Notes under the pieces: model-generated
Told to the model about the DNA's origin: nothing
The model's database searches: none
What the model saw: the letters and a program-made list of their open reading frames with translations, nothing else
Shown: positions 24,316-37,600 of the stretch, one piece after another
Position numbering within the stretch: position 1 is the stretch's first letter
Layout: each line of letters begins with the position of its first letter
Assembly: GCA_030544235.1 (NCBI GenBank)
Contig: CM060484.1
Span: forward strand, 16,165,031 to 16,229,030
Length of the DNA stretch: 64,000 nt
DNA from: Lepturacanthus savala
Lineage: Eukaryota > Chordata > Actinopteri > Scombriformes > Trichiuridae
Direction of reading: 5' to 3'
Made by a program: the position numbers and the translations under genes

Positions 24316-24640
24316 GATTTTCTGAAATTAAAGCACAATTTTTAAACACACCACATATTGAAGCTCGTGATTTTTTTTAATCACGCGCTGTTTCAGCTCC
24401 AGCTGCACTCACCTTGTGATCGTTTCTAAATGTCTGACGAATTAAAGTCAAAGTAGCGTCAGGAATCCGGATTATTCTCATTAATGGCTGCTGATCGCCT
24501 CAGAAAAGGAGCTGCAGTAAACACCAAAGTGTTTAGATTTTCCTGATTTATTGCCTCTGGAGCTGTTTTGGTTCTCGGACCTTTCGGCCCTCCTTGTGTT
24601 TATATCTGTACTTCCTGAATGGGCGGGGCGAGATGTTGAA
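24316..24640 (-). promoter_or_regulatory. kyat1-B promoter and non-coding first exon
   Basis: On the minus strand a donor (CACAAG then GTGAGTGC) ends a probable 5' UTR exon at 24413. The acceptor TTTAATTTCAG at about 24331-24321 opens the exon carrying the ATG at 24315. Upstream sequence to about 24640 is GC-richer (GGGCGGGG box near 24621) and has no evident TATA box. This differs from the TATA-type upstream region of copy A. Confidence 0.5.
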
Positions 24641-25497
24641 ATGAGGGAAACAGCGGCGCCTGTCAGAAAACACGTGTCCGTGGCAGTAATTAGTGTTTAG
24701 TAATTAGTAAATAGCGTCACAGTGTAATGGCCTAAGTCAGGTTTAAATGATTTGGGTAAAAAAAGGAGATTTTTGTATAAAATTACATTGTATTTTTTAT
24801 ATATTTATTGGTATTTTTGATATTTTAACAGTACGTTCAAAAAAATAGACCCATCACCAATTGTCTAACATAAAGCAGAATGACTTAGGAATTTTTGTCT
24901 TATATAGATGCAATAATCAAAAATCAATTTTTCCACTGTGGGACAAATAAAGGTTTATTTTATCTTATGTAAATGTGAATTATATTTATCTACCTTGAAG
25001 CAAAAGGGTCATTTTAAATTTAAATACATAATTCATAATCCCTTAGCAGAATAAGCTGATTCTGAAACTGTTAGGCAGAGGTAGCAGTGGTAGAGGAGTA
25101 ATGACATGGGCAATTATGCTATGAAGCAAACAATGTTTTGGTTTTATTAGACATTTTGGGAATTAAAAGAAGAATAATAATTAAAAGAAAATATTTGAGA
25201 TAAGCCAGGATCTGCTCTCTCCCTCGCTCCCCTTGACCCAGAGGAATTCACTTTGAATTTTAGTCTTTTTCTTTCATTTTAAGTAAGCTGATATTTGCCG
25301 TTATTATATTACATAGTTAAATACAATGAATTCCACAAACCAAAAATAATAAAGCATCACATTTTATTAATTACCCATAACATAACTCCTAGACAGAAAA
25401 GAAGGTACAATGTGTGCAACAGCAACTTCATATCATGTCCATAAAAAGTATTTAGAGATGTTGTTTAAAACATCAAATAACAGAAACTCTTCTGTCT
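24641..25497. other. Intergenic DNA between kyat1-B and surf6
   Basis: AT-rich. Contains a short retroposon-tail-like piece near 24935-24960 (CACTGTGGGACAAATAAAGG), which resembles the 3' end of fish LINEs. No coding exon recognised. Confidence 0.5.
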
Positions 25498-28400
25498 CTA
25501 CACTGAAGCTTTTTTCAAGTCCTCGGGCAGAACTCTGCCCTTCTTCCTCGCCTTGTTCTTCTTCTTCTCCATTTTGCCTTTCTTTTGCTTGTCGATGTTC
25601 CTTCGCCGCTTGGCCTGCCGCTTCTGCATCTTCTCGGCGACGCTCTCGCTGCGCTTGTTCCACTGCTTCTTCTTCTGCTCGTGTCTCTTCTCCTTCTTCT
25701 TCAGCGAGGCGCGCAGCATGTCCTCGTTGTCTTTGATCTTGAGGCCCTCGGCTTTGTAGAGCATGTTGGTCCACTTCATCTTCTCCTCCATCTCGCGGGC
25801 CTTCCCCTCGTCCTTCTCCCGCAGCTGCTCCACCTTGGCTTTGCGCGCCTCCACGCGCTCCAGCAGCTGCTTGTAGTTCTTCCCCGTCAGCGGCGTGATC
25901 TGGCCCTTCGTGCTCAGCTTCTTGTTCTTCTTCTTCAACATTTTGTCCACGTACGCCTCTTCCACCGTCTCCACCTTGTTGAAGATGATGGTGGTTTCGT
26001 TTCTTTTGCTCGCGGCCGGGCCTTTGCTTTCCTCCTGTTTTATCTCCGGCTGCTGCTCTTGGCCGCTTTCTGCGGCCAGTTTCTTCATCTGAAACTCTTT
26101 TCTCTTCCTCTTCTTGCGCTCCCGTTCCAGCTTCCGCTTGGCTCGCTTTGCCTGGACCGCCTCGGATAAAGCGTTCTTTGGAGCTCCCTGAAAACAAGAG
26201 AACATGACTCGTGTAAATGAAATTAATATTGATCCCAAATCTCTTTTTCAGGATAGAACGTGCATTTCAAAACTGCCAGCATGCACATATTTAAAGAATG
26301 AAATGTAGGGTTAGTGACAGGAATATCAGATGCAGCAAATATTTTTTTAAGGTAGTTAAACTCAGAATATTGCAAGATAATGAAGATATTTTCTATTGTC
26401 TCCGTTAGGTTCTGAGATACATGTCAGCACAGCCTGCTCAAACACGTTCGGTCACAAATACTTGGATTGCAAACTGAAACTGGAACAGTTAATGCTGCAT
26501 GAGATGGCCAAGCCTACACTTGCAGAACACATTTTAAGCAAACAAAAGTAAACTGTGATATTTTAAGTTGGCTTCTTTTGCTGGTAATAAGTGATCTGCA
26601 ATACTGTAACAGGTACATAGAGCAAGAGTGGAAGCAGGTCTGGCTCTTACCTTACAGATATTTATTGACTAATAAAGTGAAAGAAATTTCTTTTAAACTA
26701 AAACATAGATTTCATCCCACGAAATGAATAAATTGTAAAGAATTTCAAAAGCAACAGTGATATAAACTGTACTTTTTGCTTTGAATTTACTGAAACAGTT
26801 ACAGTTATTAATTTTGGCACTGCCCAATTGTGAAATATTTTTTTTAAATGGGGTCTGCAATTTTATAGCCAACAAAACTGATGTTGACTTTGGATTGTAC
26901 TGGAGCTGTGTTTTATTTGGGGGGAAAACTAAACAAAATAATATTAATTATCAATTTGGTCATGTTGATGGCTAAATTTCACATATCTGTATTAGCTATA
27001 TTTCACGTTTGCAAGTATCTGTTGAAATGGTGTGTGTAAAAACAGAAAGCAGAGCACTTTAACCTTCATGTAACTTTTAGAAGTCAGTGAAGGGTCATTC
27101 GAAACTTTTGTGAAATATTGGGGAGAATAAATAACAAACGGTCACAGTTTTAGCGTTTCCTTGGACCAGCTTCAAGTAGTGGGCGAGTGATATTTACTGC
27201 ATCGGTTCAATTTAGATAATGTTGGATGTATTGTCACTAGTAGAGACCAGGAATAAACATGAATGTAGCTTTATGCTATTATCTATATACAGCGTACCTG
27301 CCCTCTGGACTCTTCAATCTTCTCATGTAGCCTCATGCGTAGAACATCTACTGTGGAGAAGTTGGACTTGACATTTCCTCCTTTGAGAAAAAAAATGAAT
27401 AAAATAGTCAATAAGAGAGTAATGAAAAGAAAATCTGTCATTAAATCTGCTCCTATGTCATATGTCTGTTAATCACATAATGAGAAGTGTTACTTCTACT
27501 ACATAACTTAGATGCTGTACCTGCAGGTGTCTGTGCTGCAGCTCCATTTACGCTCTGTGCTTTGGACGCGTCGTGTTTTCCTGAAGCAGGTGAAGGCTTC
27601 TGTTGTGCCTTAGGAGTCGGTTTCTTCTCGTCACTGCTTTTTTCTTTGAAATTCTTCTTTTTACACTTTTTCTTCCTTTTTGGTACACCGCTGTCATTTG
27701 GACCCTTGTAATGAGCTACACACAGAGAAAATAAGAGTTGATTTGCTGCTGAACAGAAAATTTCATCACCAAATATTTTGATTACTGATCGATGTTTTTA
27801 AAGCAAAAATTGCAGGTTCCAGCTTCTCCAATGGTCTTTTTCTTTTTCTGCTGAGATAATGTAATGTTCTTCTTTCATCAAGCACATCAAGAAACAACAG
27901 TTGACTAATTAATTAATCTAGAAATGATTTCATCCCTACTTCTGATATTTGTCTTTAAAGTGTTGGTTTACAATTTTCTGTCTTAAAACAAGAGTCAGGT
28001 GTCCACATGCACAGTGGAAGTGTTTTTGACTGTGGTCATTTCTGTCTTTATACTGTATCAATCAAATGTGTTTTGAGTGATAATGGGTCTGTGCAGTCGT
28101 TTTGTGCAAGAATGAACTTTTAAATACATGTTTGCACAGACAGAGGCTTGTACATTGTGTCTGTGTTATTATAGGGATCCTCTAATAGTCAATATGAACA
28201 GGAGGAATGATTACAGTGAGAAAACATACTATTGTTCTATTAAGATCAGGGCCTAAATCAAGTTTTGGCCAAAGATTTGTTTTTTCATACTCTTTATGCG
28301 CTATAGTGCAATGGCCATTTTATTTTTGCCCAAGTCAGGATAAAATTAAACAATTAATTACCAATTAAACAAGCTTTCATGATAGTGGCAACTTCAAGAA

Positions 28401-29348
28401 GCGCCTATAGTGCAGAAAAAAAGCTCTCAACATGATTATTGAATCAATTTCTACTACTGAGTGATATATAGGCTATATAAGCTATACTATATTTTATAGT
28501 AATTAATTCTAAATTTCACATTATACTATAATAGTAATGTAATGCAAAATGCTGTGCATATCGATAAATTCCATAATGTAGCCAAATATGAAGATAGAAT
28601 GGACTCCATAATCTTCAGTCCATTAAACATGTGTCATCACTTCATTGAAAATTTGCCACGTCTCAGGTTTCAAAAAGTCTGGATTTTGGAAATGAGTTAT
28701 GTTTAATAAAATACAGGTAGAGAACCTGGTAAAGAAAATGCTTCTGGACCAATTTGAGTTACCAGACATGTTTAATTAAACTCCAGGTAATGAAAGCTTT
28801 AAGTTTGCACTATGGGATTTTCAGTTTAAGCCAGATTTAAAGTTATCTAGTCACTAGAATGTTTAAAATGGCCTGAATCACTTATAATTATCCAATGCCA
28901 ATACCCTTTTCATTGCAATGATTACTAAATATAATATTCTGTGCATTTGATAAACTTTGATGTGTTTTTCCAAAAACCTAAAAACATCACAGAGGCCATT
29001 ATTTTAATAAGGTGGCGATGTTTCCATGCTCATTTAGTCACTTGAAAAATTGTGACCTCGTCCTTTAATATCAGCAGAAACAGCTACAGCGCCTCCTTTG
29101 GCCAAATGTAGAAATATCCAGATATTCCATTCCACATGGAACTTAAATGCAATATTTATACAATTTGCCACACTCGGTTATTATCTTTACAGGAACAACT
29201 CAGGCTAAACGACACATAGAGTGTAGCTCCAGCGTTAGCGTCAGCTCAGTAAAACATTACCGAACGGCCTCTTCCTCGGCTCCTGGTCTCGCTGCAGAAC
29301 TTTACTTGTGAGTTTTTGGATGTAAGAGTCTTTGGCGGCGAGGTCCAT
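25498..29348 (-). CDS. surf6: Surfeit locus protein 6 (nucleolar, ribosome biogenesis)
   Basis: Nucleolar RNA/DNA-binding protein of the SURF6/Rrp14 family, acting in pre-60S ribosome assembly. Four exons: 29348-29261, 27715-27521, 27380-27298 and 26187-25498, giving 351 aa with consistent phases. The N terminus MDLAAKDSYIQKLTSKVLQ is followed by a Lys-rich low-complexity exon. Then come FSTVDVLRMRLHEKIEESRG and a large last exon with the SURF6 domain: FNKVETVEEAYVDKM, LTGKNYKQLLERVEARK, KMKWTNMLYKAEGLKIKDNE and a very basic Lys/Arg coiled tail. The antisense strand of the last exon is an open leucine-rich frame, a codon-bias shadow. It is divergent from surf1 over a 244-bp shared upstream region. 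Confidence 0.95.
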
Positions 29349-29592
29349 GACGACAAATGAACTGAAGACACTAAACCAGACGCTTTTAGACAGGAAGGAA
29401 CGCGCCGCTTCTACAAAACACACATTTCCGAACGCACGTGGGTAAAAACAAGAGGGCGGAGCGTTACCGAACCGGAAGTAGTAACATCAAAAGGAGTCCC
29501 CCCCCCTCTGACTGGAAACATGTCCGATATGTAACTGGAGGTTGTTCTTTCCTCTGTTTCTATCTCTTTACTCACTAATGTTTTGACTCAGT
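29349..29592. promoter_or_regulatory. Bidirectional surf6/surf1 promoter
   Basis: Only 244 bp separate the two start codons, which face away from each other. The interval contains a CACGTG E-box (29435-29440), an ETS-type ACCGGAAGT (29471-29479) and GC-rich sequence, with no TATA box. This suits a shared housekeeping promoter. In mammals the bidirectional pair is SURF1/SURF2, so this pairing is different. Confidence 0.7.
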
Positions 29593-32500
29593 ATGGCTTC
29601 TCTGAAAGCTTTGCTGGCTTATTCCACCAGAGCCGCCACGTCTCTGAGGAAAAACGTAAGTTAATTGTTGTATTTTTTTCATTTAGTGACTTCACTTCCC
29701 CAAAAAGAAAGTCATGTTGTGTTTGTACGAACAGAGGCAGAAGTTATTAAGTGTTTTTACTGTTCATTACAGGCACATGTTGTTTACAGCAAGAAGACTC
29801 TTCTCCTGCTCAGACTGCATCTATTCAAACGAGCAGATGGTAAAATATCAATATATATTAACCCTATTTTAACGTCACAGCAACATAAAACACACCAGTT
29901 TTCACTTTGCATTTATTTTTTCTCTCATATCGCTTCTTCTTTTAATATTTTATATACATTTTTATACACACTCTCAAAGACTGCACTATAATTTGCACAT
30001 TCACTGAGCTCACTTTACTGCAAATTGTTCATATTTTTTATATTCTTCATTTAGAATATCTATATTGTCTGATTTCTCGTTTAAACTTTATATTTTTGCT
30101 GTCCACTTTGCTGCTGCAATTATAGAAATTTACCCACTGTGGGACTAATAAAGGACTGATTACCTTACGTTATATTTTTTTACGTTATATTAGATTACAT
30201 CAAGTAATTTTTATGTATAAAACCCAGAGGTGTGTAGAGAAGTTTCAAAAATTAGAATAACTAACAACAACTTTGTCATGTAATGCTTCATCGGCTAATA
30301 CTTGGGGTTTTTCCTTTGCCTCTTTTCTACCTCGCATCATTTCCAATAGGCATTTACATTCTGTAAAGACTTTGTCCTCACTTGCTGTCCAATGTTTTTC
30401 TTGACTTCCCAGGCAGGTTGGTTAACTGTCGGCAGTGTCACTCCACAGCAGCCAGAACGGAGAATGAAGACTCTTTTCTCAAATGGTTCCTGTTGCTGAT
30501 CCCTGCTGCCACCTTTGGCCTCGGCACATGGCAGGTGGAGCTTAGTTTAATTTTTGTCACAGATGGATGCAGCTTATTGCTACTGGATTTCATTTTTCTT
30601 TTCTTGACTTTTTCCCCCTTACAAACAACTGTTTCTAAATTGTAATGTAATATACAAATAAACTTGCTTGCCTTGGATGGAGGTAATCGCAACAGCATTC
30701 ACCGACATACCTGTGTTTCCATTAAGGTCAAACGGCGTCAGTGGAAAATGCAGCTGATTGATGATCTGACGAGACTCACGACTGCAGAGCCCATTCCTCT
30801 TCCTGCTGAGTAAGTGCGTGTTAGAGACACTAACACTGCTCACACACACATTGGATTGAACCACAAGCATACATTCCCTTCTTCTTCCAGTGAGATGATC
30901 TGAAAGTCTGCTCCTGTATCGTCTCTAAAATCTACACCTGTATCTTTTTGCTGTAGCACATTTGCTAATGACTTTCTCCCTGGATCCTAGTCCTCATGAG
31001 CTGAACAGCCTAGAGTACAGACGGGTGAGAGTGCGGGGACATTACGACCACTCGCAGGAGCTGTACGTTCTGCCCCGGTCACCGGTCGACCCAGAGAAGG
31101 AGGCCAGAGAGGCGGGGAGGCTGTCCTCCAGCGGAGAGACGGGCGCCAACGTCGTCACCCCGTTTCACTGCTCTGACCTCAAGTAAGAAGCAAAGGAGTT
31201 TGAGACCTGAGCTGTAGTTGTGATACTAACACTGATCCACGCTGTCTGCTGGTCTGTCACTGCAGCATCAGGATCCTGGTGAACAGAGGATACGTTCCCA
31301 GACAGAAGATAAAACCAGAGACCAGGATGAAGGGACAGGTTGGTGTTTCAGACCATACATCAAATAGATTTTTATTAACATAACATTATTCCTGTTTAAT
31401 TTATTTAACATGATTGTATTGTATTAAGATTCATATTTACTTTAATTGTCCCTTGAAGGGTGATTAGGTGTGCAGCAGGTCAACATACATTCATACATAA
31501 CCTTAGACATACAATTAAATTAAACATACATTGAGCAGGGTAAAATGCAAAAAGCACATAAAAACATACAGATCACAGATCGAACATAGAAAAGTGCATA
31601 AAACCACGTAAAAAATGTCCATTACAGCTCAAACACAGTAAACTGTACAAAACCACAGTGTTTCCGAGGCACAGACGGAAAGAACGTTTGCTTCTTATGT
31701 CATTTTCGTTTTAATTTTGTTAAATCAATTTTTGATTTATCAATCTACAAAAACAGTGAATTAATGGGTAATATATGGTCCCAAAATGTTTGAGACACAC
31801 CCAACATACATTTACATATTCAAATCTAATCCAGTGTATGTTGTATGTAAGATATTGACCTTTTATAGTTGGTGCAGTGCTTCTTTATCTACTAATTATA
31901 GACATCTATCATTCTCATGGCTTTTTAAGTAAGTTGTGTTATCTGATAATTACCAGAAAAGACTAGGACACTCGAGATCAAGCAAATGTCTGAATGCAGG
32001 CAGCGGGAGGCTGTGATTGGTGGTGTGTGAAAGTGTAAAAGTCGGCAGCCATTGATCATCTCTCTCTCTGTCCCTTGAGTTTTTTTTTTTTTTTTTTTAC
32101 TTTTAGTCTTCAATTACTTCACTCGCTTTTACAAAATATGCACCTGGGACTCATTTTGAGTTCATAGCTCCAAGAGTGAGATCAACCTTCATGTGTTCTC
32201 CTATGGGAGTTTTTGTCCTTAGTAAAATTACTGTACCTACATATGATACAAAGGGAGATGACTGATTCAATAGAAGCACAATAAAACATTTTCAACAGGT
32301 TTCTATCTAACTGGAATTTATCGAGCTTGTTGTCAATTACAGTGCTATGTTATTTGTAGTTGTTCACCAGTTCAACTGATGAGTTATGAACTAAACTCCA
32401 GTGAGGAGCAGGGGACAGACGTCTAAAATCATCGCAGACCTCCTTTGTTTTAGAGTCGTTTATTTGCAGAAAGGATTCATCGCAGCAAGATATAAAATCA

Positions 32501-33716
32501 TCAGTCTTTCCGTGACTAACTTCACCATCAGGAAGCAGGCTGTCAATAACAGAATCCTCTGTCTACTTGGATTCTTTTATCGTCAGCCTGCTTCGTGATA
32601 AGAGAAAGATGTAAAATAACCTCACAGATCCATATATCATCACGTTACATTAATGACGCAGCACCACACACCTTCCTCATATCCCTCCTTGCAGCCTTTT
32701 AGGTCATCAATAAATTATGTTCTAATTTAATTCCTTTTGGTCTATAATATATCAGAAAAATGCTGTTTCTTAAAGTTCAAGATGCAAATTCTTAAATGTT
32801 TTGATTCCTTCAGTCTTCTATGATACATAACTGTATTTCTTAATTGTGGATTGTTAGTTGGGGCAAAACAAGGCAGTTTGAGTTGCATCTAAGCTTTCAG
32901 AAACTGTGTTTTCACCACTTCCTGATACTTCATGGACCAAACATCTTGTTGAGATAATAACCCCAGATTCATAGATAATGAACATGAACGTTAGTTGCAG
33001 CCCTAGTACATAAGCCAAAGATATTCATTTTAGTACCATAGAACTGGATCAAGAAAATTTAAGCGTTTTCTCTTAAAATATTAGTCAAAATGATTACTTA
33101 ATTAAAAATACTCAATCATTGCAACTGTGGTTCTTTTCATACTTCCTTGATAAATTGGAATCCTGCTTGTGTGCAGATGGAAGGTGAGGTGGAAGTGGTC
33201 GGGGTCGTCAGGCTGACAGAGATCCGTAAACCTTTCGTTCCGCACAACGACGTGGACGGAAACCGCTGGCATTACCGCGACCTGGAGGCCATGTCCCGTG
33301 TGACTGGAGCAGAGCCCATTTTCATTGATGCTGATTTCAGTAAAGTCCTACATGATCTTTGACTCAGCTACATCACTGTTAATGCCACATTAAGCATCAT
33401 ATACACACACTTTTCAATTAACAAATTCTTAAGATATGTGAAAAATGGGTATTGTGATAGTGGAAGTGAAAGCATCTGTCTCGTGTCATGCAGACAGCAC
33501 CATTCCTGGGGGACCAATCGGTGGACAGACAAGAGTCACGCTGAGGAACGAACACATGCAGTACATAGTAACATGGTAAGTGGAAGATTTTCTTCTGGGT
33601 GGAAACGTCTTTTTCTGCTTTGGCTGATCATCGCTCTTTGTTTCCTTAGGTACAGCCTGTGTGCAGTGACATCTTACATGTGGTATGCAAAGTTCATGAA
33701 GATGATAAAACTGTGA
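29593..33716 (+). CDS. surf1: Cytochrome c oxidase assembly factor SURF1
   Basis: Inner mitochondrial membrane protein needed for an early step of complex IV assembly, around heme a insertion into COX1. Nine exons: 29593-29655, 29773-29839, 30413-30534, 30727-30809, 30991-31182, 31266-31338, 33177-33339, 33494-33575 and 33650-33716. They total 912 nt, or 303 aa, with phases matching throughout (human is about 300 aa). The N terminus (MASLKALLAYSTRAATSLRK) is positively charged, as in a mitochondrial presequence. The first membrane helix is at about residues 65-83 (FLKWFLLLIPAATFGLGTW). The SURF1 signatures VLVNRGYVPR-like (IRILVNRGYVPR) and GGPIGGQTRVTLRNEH are present. The second membrane helix is near the C terminus (YSLCAVTSYMWYAKF). 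Intron 6 is long (1.8 kb) and repeat-bearing. Confidence 0.96.
29870..30185 (+). mobile_element. LINE 3'-end remnant in surf1 intron 2
   Basis: A stretch ending CCCACTGTGGGACTAATAAA, preceded by TGCACTATAATTTGCACA-type sequence. This is the usual 3' UTR style of teleost non-LTR retrotransposons. No coding part is left. Confidence 0.55.
31410..31680. repeat. Dispersed repeat in surf1 intron 6
   Basis: AT-rich and begins with TTTAATTGTCCCTTGAAGGG, a retroposon-tail-like motif common in fish. No ORF. A low-confidence family assignment. Confidence 0.35.
33050..33135. repeat. GCTGCAAC-type teleost MITE fragment in surf1 intron 6
   Basis: The stretch TTAGTCAAAATGATTACTTA followed by ATCATTGCAAC resembles a very common short teleost repeat built around GCTGCAAC and TAATCGATT-like blocks. 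Related fragments lie near 12290-12320, 15718-15960 and 27895-27935. Confidence 0.4.
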
Positions 33717-34625
33717 ACTGATGAATTACTGTCCTTCACTGACAAATATGTAAAAAGATGGAAGTGATTCTCCTAAAACATGTACTTAAGTATAATAAAT
33801 TAATTTAGCTTTAATTCATGTTTCCTTTTATATACATGTTGCAAACTTGTGTATTTTATAAGATATACTTTCTGAAATAGAATTTGGTTCAATTTCAAAC
33901 TTGTGAAAGTGTCTAATAGAAAATACTAGTTTAGACACATTACAAACCTCATAATACCCAGTCACTAGTCACAATTTCTTGTTTTCATTCTCCAAAATCA
34001 GACACTCTTGTCCTAAAGCTAAATATTCCTATGCAGTTTATGGTGCATCTTTCCTCTAGATCTGTTGAAACTCTAAATTAAAGTGCTGTGAACTGGATTT
34101 ATTAATCAAAGGAACCTCCCAGTACGAATGTTTTTGTAGTTCTATACCACATTAAACTCATTTTAGGTGACAATAACCTTACACTCCCTGCAGCTCATTA
34201 AATATCAATTTAATCTGATCAATGACAAAGTTTCAGCCCAGTATTTAGCCTTACATTGTTAGTTTGAAGTTAAATATCTCACTGGCAGTGAATTGTAAAG
34301 AGTTCCAATATGAGCAGGGACAATCAAATTCTTCTCCTTGTCCAATAGTCATCTAACCATTAATTATCTGCCACTATTTTAATAATTGACACACATTGTG
34401 CTTTTATATCTTGATTCGTCACTTTCACACTTATTATAGACCAAAAAAAAAATCTTTATAATGTAAATTAACATTTTGATCATGAAAATAGCTGTAGCTC
34501 TTGATTAGGGTTCTACAGTGAAAATTAAGCTACAGTGGAAACTTGATTGGGAAAAGTCCATATATTTTGTTTTAACAATAAAACAGTCAGTCTTCATTAG
34601 GACATACATTTTTATTCCAAACAGT

Positions 34626-37600
34626 TTAACCAAGCTTGGTTGCCAGTTCCTTGGCCTTTGCCTTCTCAAGCTTTGTGATGCGGGCTGTGGATTTGGGGCC
34701 CATGATACCGCCTCCCCAGTGACGACGGATCTGGAAAACAAGTTTGAAATAAAAGGGTTATTGATGACATTTGTTCTTCAACATCACTTATTTCTTTGAA
34801 GATACTCCATGAACTCAAATTAACACTCACCTCCTCATATCTGTCATTGTAGTTGGTCTTGATGGCTTCCACAAGCTTGGCAAGTGCACCTTTATCCTCC
34901 CTAGGAAAGGAAATAGCTTGTCAGTAAGTGCTGACAGTGTTTGGAGATGATGCATTTTCACAGGATTCTGTGGTCAGGAATGTCAATTATTCAAATATTT
35001 TGGCCAATGCTCAGGGTTAAAAAGCTCAAAAGAATCATGGTTGTTTCAGGTGAAGAAATTCAGTCATCACTGCATCAAGGCCAAAATAAACTAAGCTAAA
35101 TAACTTCACAAATGGGTCTCAATGTAACCATATAATAGTTATTTCAATAACTGATAAAACAAAGGATGTTCATGATACCTGTATTCTGGATTCATGTGCA
35201 GTCTGAAGGTTTTTGTAGGGTTACGAAACAAATGTTTATTTACTGGTTTTAAAAATATTAGAACTTTTGCCTCATCTTATTTAGTATAATGACCAGTTTA
35301 AAAACCACATCAAAATTAAACTTTAGATTAGAGCAACATGGTGGTTACTGCAAACAATTCAGTCTTGAACTCAGCAAAATTGCAGGCAGAGTATATATAT
35401 AAAAATGGGCAGTTTTATAATCAGAAACACTGCTACAGAACCACCCTGTAAAAAATACTCATTTTGAATGGACTTTAATGTAATTTGAGAATTTTAAGAT
35501 CATGCATCCTCATTTTACTGCTAGTGAACAAAACGACCGGTATTTTATCACACTTAACATTGCTCACTTCATGGGGATACTTACGGGTTTATCTGTGTGA
35601 AGGCAACTGAAGTGCAGGTCTTTCTGTGCACCAGTCTGCCCAGTCTAGCCTTGCCCTTGACGATGCAGTATGGGACGCCCATCTTGCGGCACAGAGCTGG
35701 CAGGAAGACGACGAGCTACAAGAGCAGGGAAGCCACGAGAACATTTTAAGAAAATATTCTTTTATAATTTAGTTGAACAATTGTATGCATAGGACCAAGA
35801 ACTGTGATATCCACACTAAAATGTTTTCAAAATATATTCCTTATTTGTGGTCTCTGCTCAGGGTTAAAAAGCTCGTATGTTTTGATCCACACAGAGGATT
35901 CAGGTGAAGAAATTCAGACATCATTGCCAGTGACCACTTTCAAGACAGACCTCAAAACAGCAACTGTCAAAACGATATCTGACAACATTTACCTCAATTG
36001 GATCCACATCGTGGGCGATGATGACCAGCTGGGCCTTCTTGCTCTCCACCAGAGAGGTGACAGTGTTCACACCTGTAGGGAAGGGGCATTACAAATTAAC
36101 TTCTTATCAGCAACCACTGCCCAGAAGAGGTTTTTTTGTCTTATTTTGGCCAATGCTCAGGGTTAAAAAGCTCAAAAGCATCACAGTATGTTTCAGGTGA
36201 AGAAATTCATTACATCACTGCATCAAGGCCAAAGTAAACCAACATCACAAGAAAAACATTCACCAACACAGCTTCATACAGACTCAACATGCAATACCAA
36301 AGAGGCTGTTTGAGTTAGACCAGTACTTTTTGTATGCATCTTTACTGTTGGTGAACCACTGAAATCTCATCCATTATTTACTTCGTACAGCATTCTGAAT
36401 TGCTCACCTGCACGGAGGACGGGAGGCCTCTTGGTGGGGGTATCTCCCTTTCCAGCTGCCTTCTGCTCAGCGCGGGCCATCAGCCTCTGCTTCTTCTCCT
36501 GTTTGGTCTCTGGCCTGTACTTGTGGGCCAGCTTGAACAGCTGTGTGGCTGAGGGGGGAAACGATGTACATTGTTTAATTTCAACAAACCACACAATGGC
36601 TGCAGGTAGACTGGTCCACAAAAAGGAGAAGACAACAGTATTTCAAGTAAATGCATCAGAGATCTTGGTGGAATGTCATCATCAGTGTGAGATAGCAAAT
36701 ATTCTTTCGCATCATTTGCAAAGTGACAATGGTTCTGCAAAGGACCATAAGCCATTCTTTAAAATACTAGTGTTCTCCATGAACTTAGAAAACCCTTGGA
36801 GACATCTGCCAAAATCCTCTGAAACGTACCGGTCTGACGGTCCAGAGCCTGAGTGAACTGGTTGATCGCAGGGGGAACCTTCAGACGCTTGTACAGGATG
36901 GAGCGCTGCCTCTGCAGGCGGATATAACGAGGCCATTTCACAAAGCGTGTTAAATCACGCTTGGGCTGAATATCCTGGCCTGTGGAGAAGACCAAGCAAA
37001 TGTTTAGTGTTGGACATCAAACAAGGCAAACCCTTATTTTTAATAGTTAGTGCATCAGCGATCTTGGTGATAAAGGTTGTCTTCAGTGTTCTTAAGATAG
37101 CAAATATTCTTGACATCATCTGCACCATGTTCAATTTCAAGTTTTCTTAAGTTCCTTTTCAGGTTACTCACCGATGCCAAAGTTCTTTGGCCTCTTCTCG
37201 AACAGGGGGTTGACTACTTTTTTGGCCTCATGTTTCTTGGCCACTGAAGGGGCAGGTGCCACCTTCTTCCCCTTAGCCTTCTTTCCCTTAGGCTGCCAAG
37301 AAGAAGAGGAGAGCGTTAAGGTGCATTTTAAAGACAAAGCACATTTCTAAATTGTTCTAGTAGTAATTTAAAGTATCTCAACTGTGCTAAACAGTGTCTG
37401 TAGACGTTCTGTGAGCTTAAGGCAGATAAACTGAGCATCCTCAGCCTCTGCCCTTAAACTTTCAACACATTTACCTCAATACCAACTAAGCTTTAAAAAT
37501 CTTCTCAAAACACACTCAGATACGGAAAGTGACCAACAGTGACTGCAAAGTTTCTGTAAACAGGATATAAATAATGATAGTCTTAAGTGTTTGAATCCAC

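Noticed and set aside
25585..26169. 194-codon leucine-rich open frame on the plus strand
   Set aside because: It is exactly antisense to the last surf6 exon. Lys/Arg/Glu codons read backwards give Leu/Phe/Ser. The surf6 frame has family motifs and splice sites.
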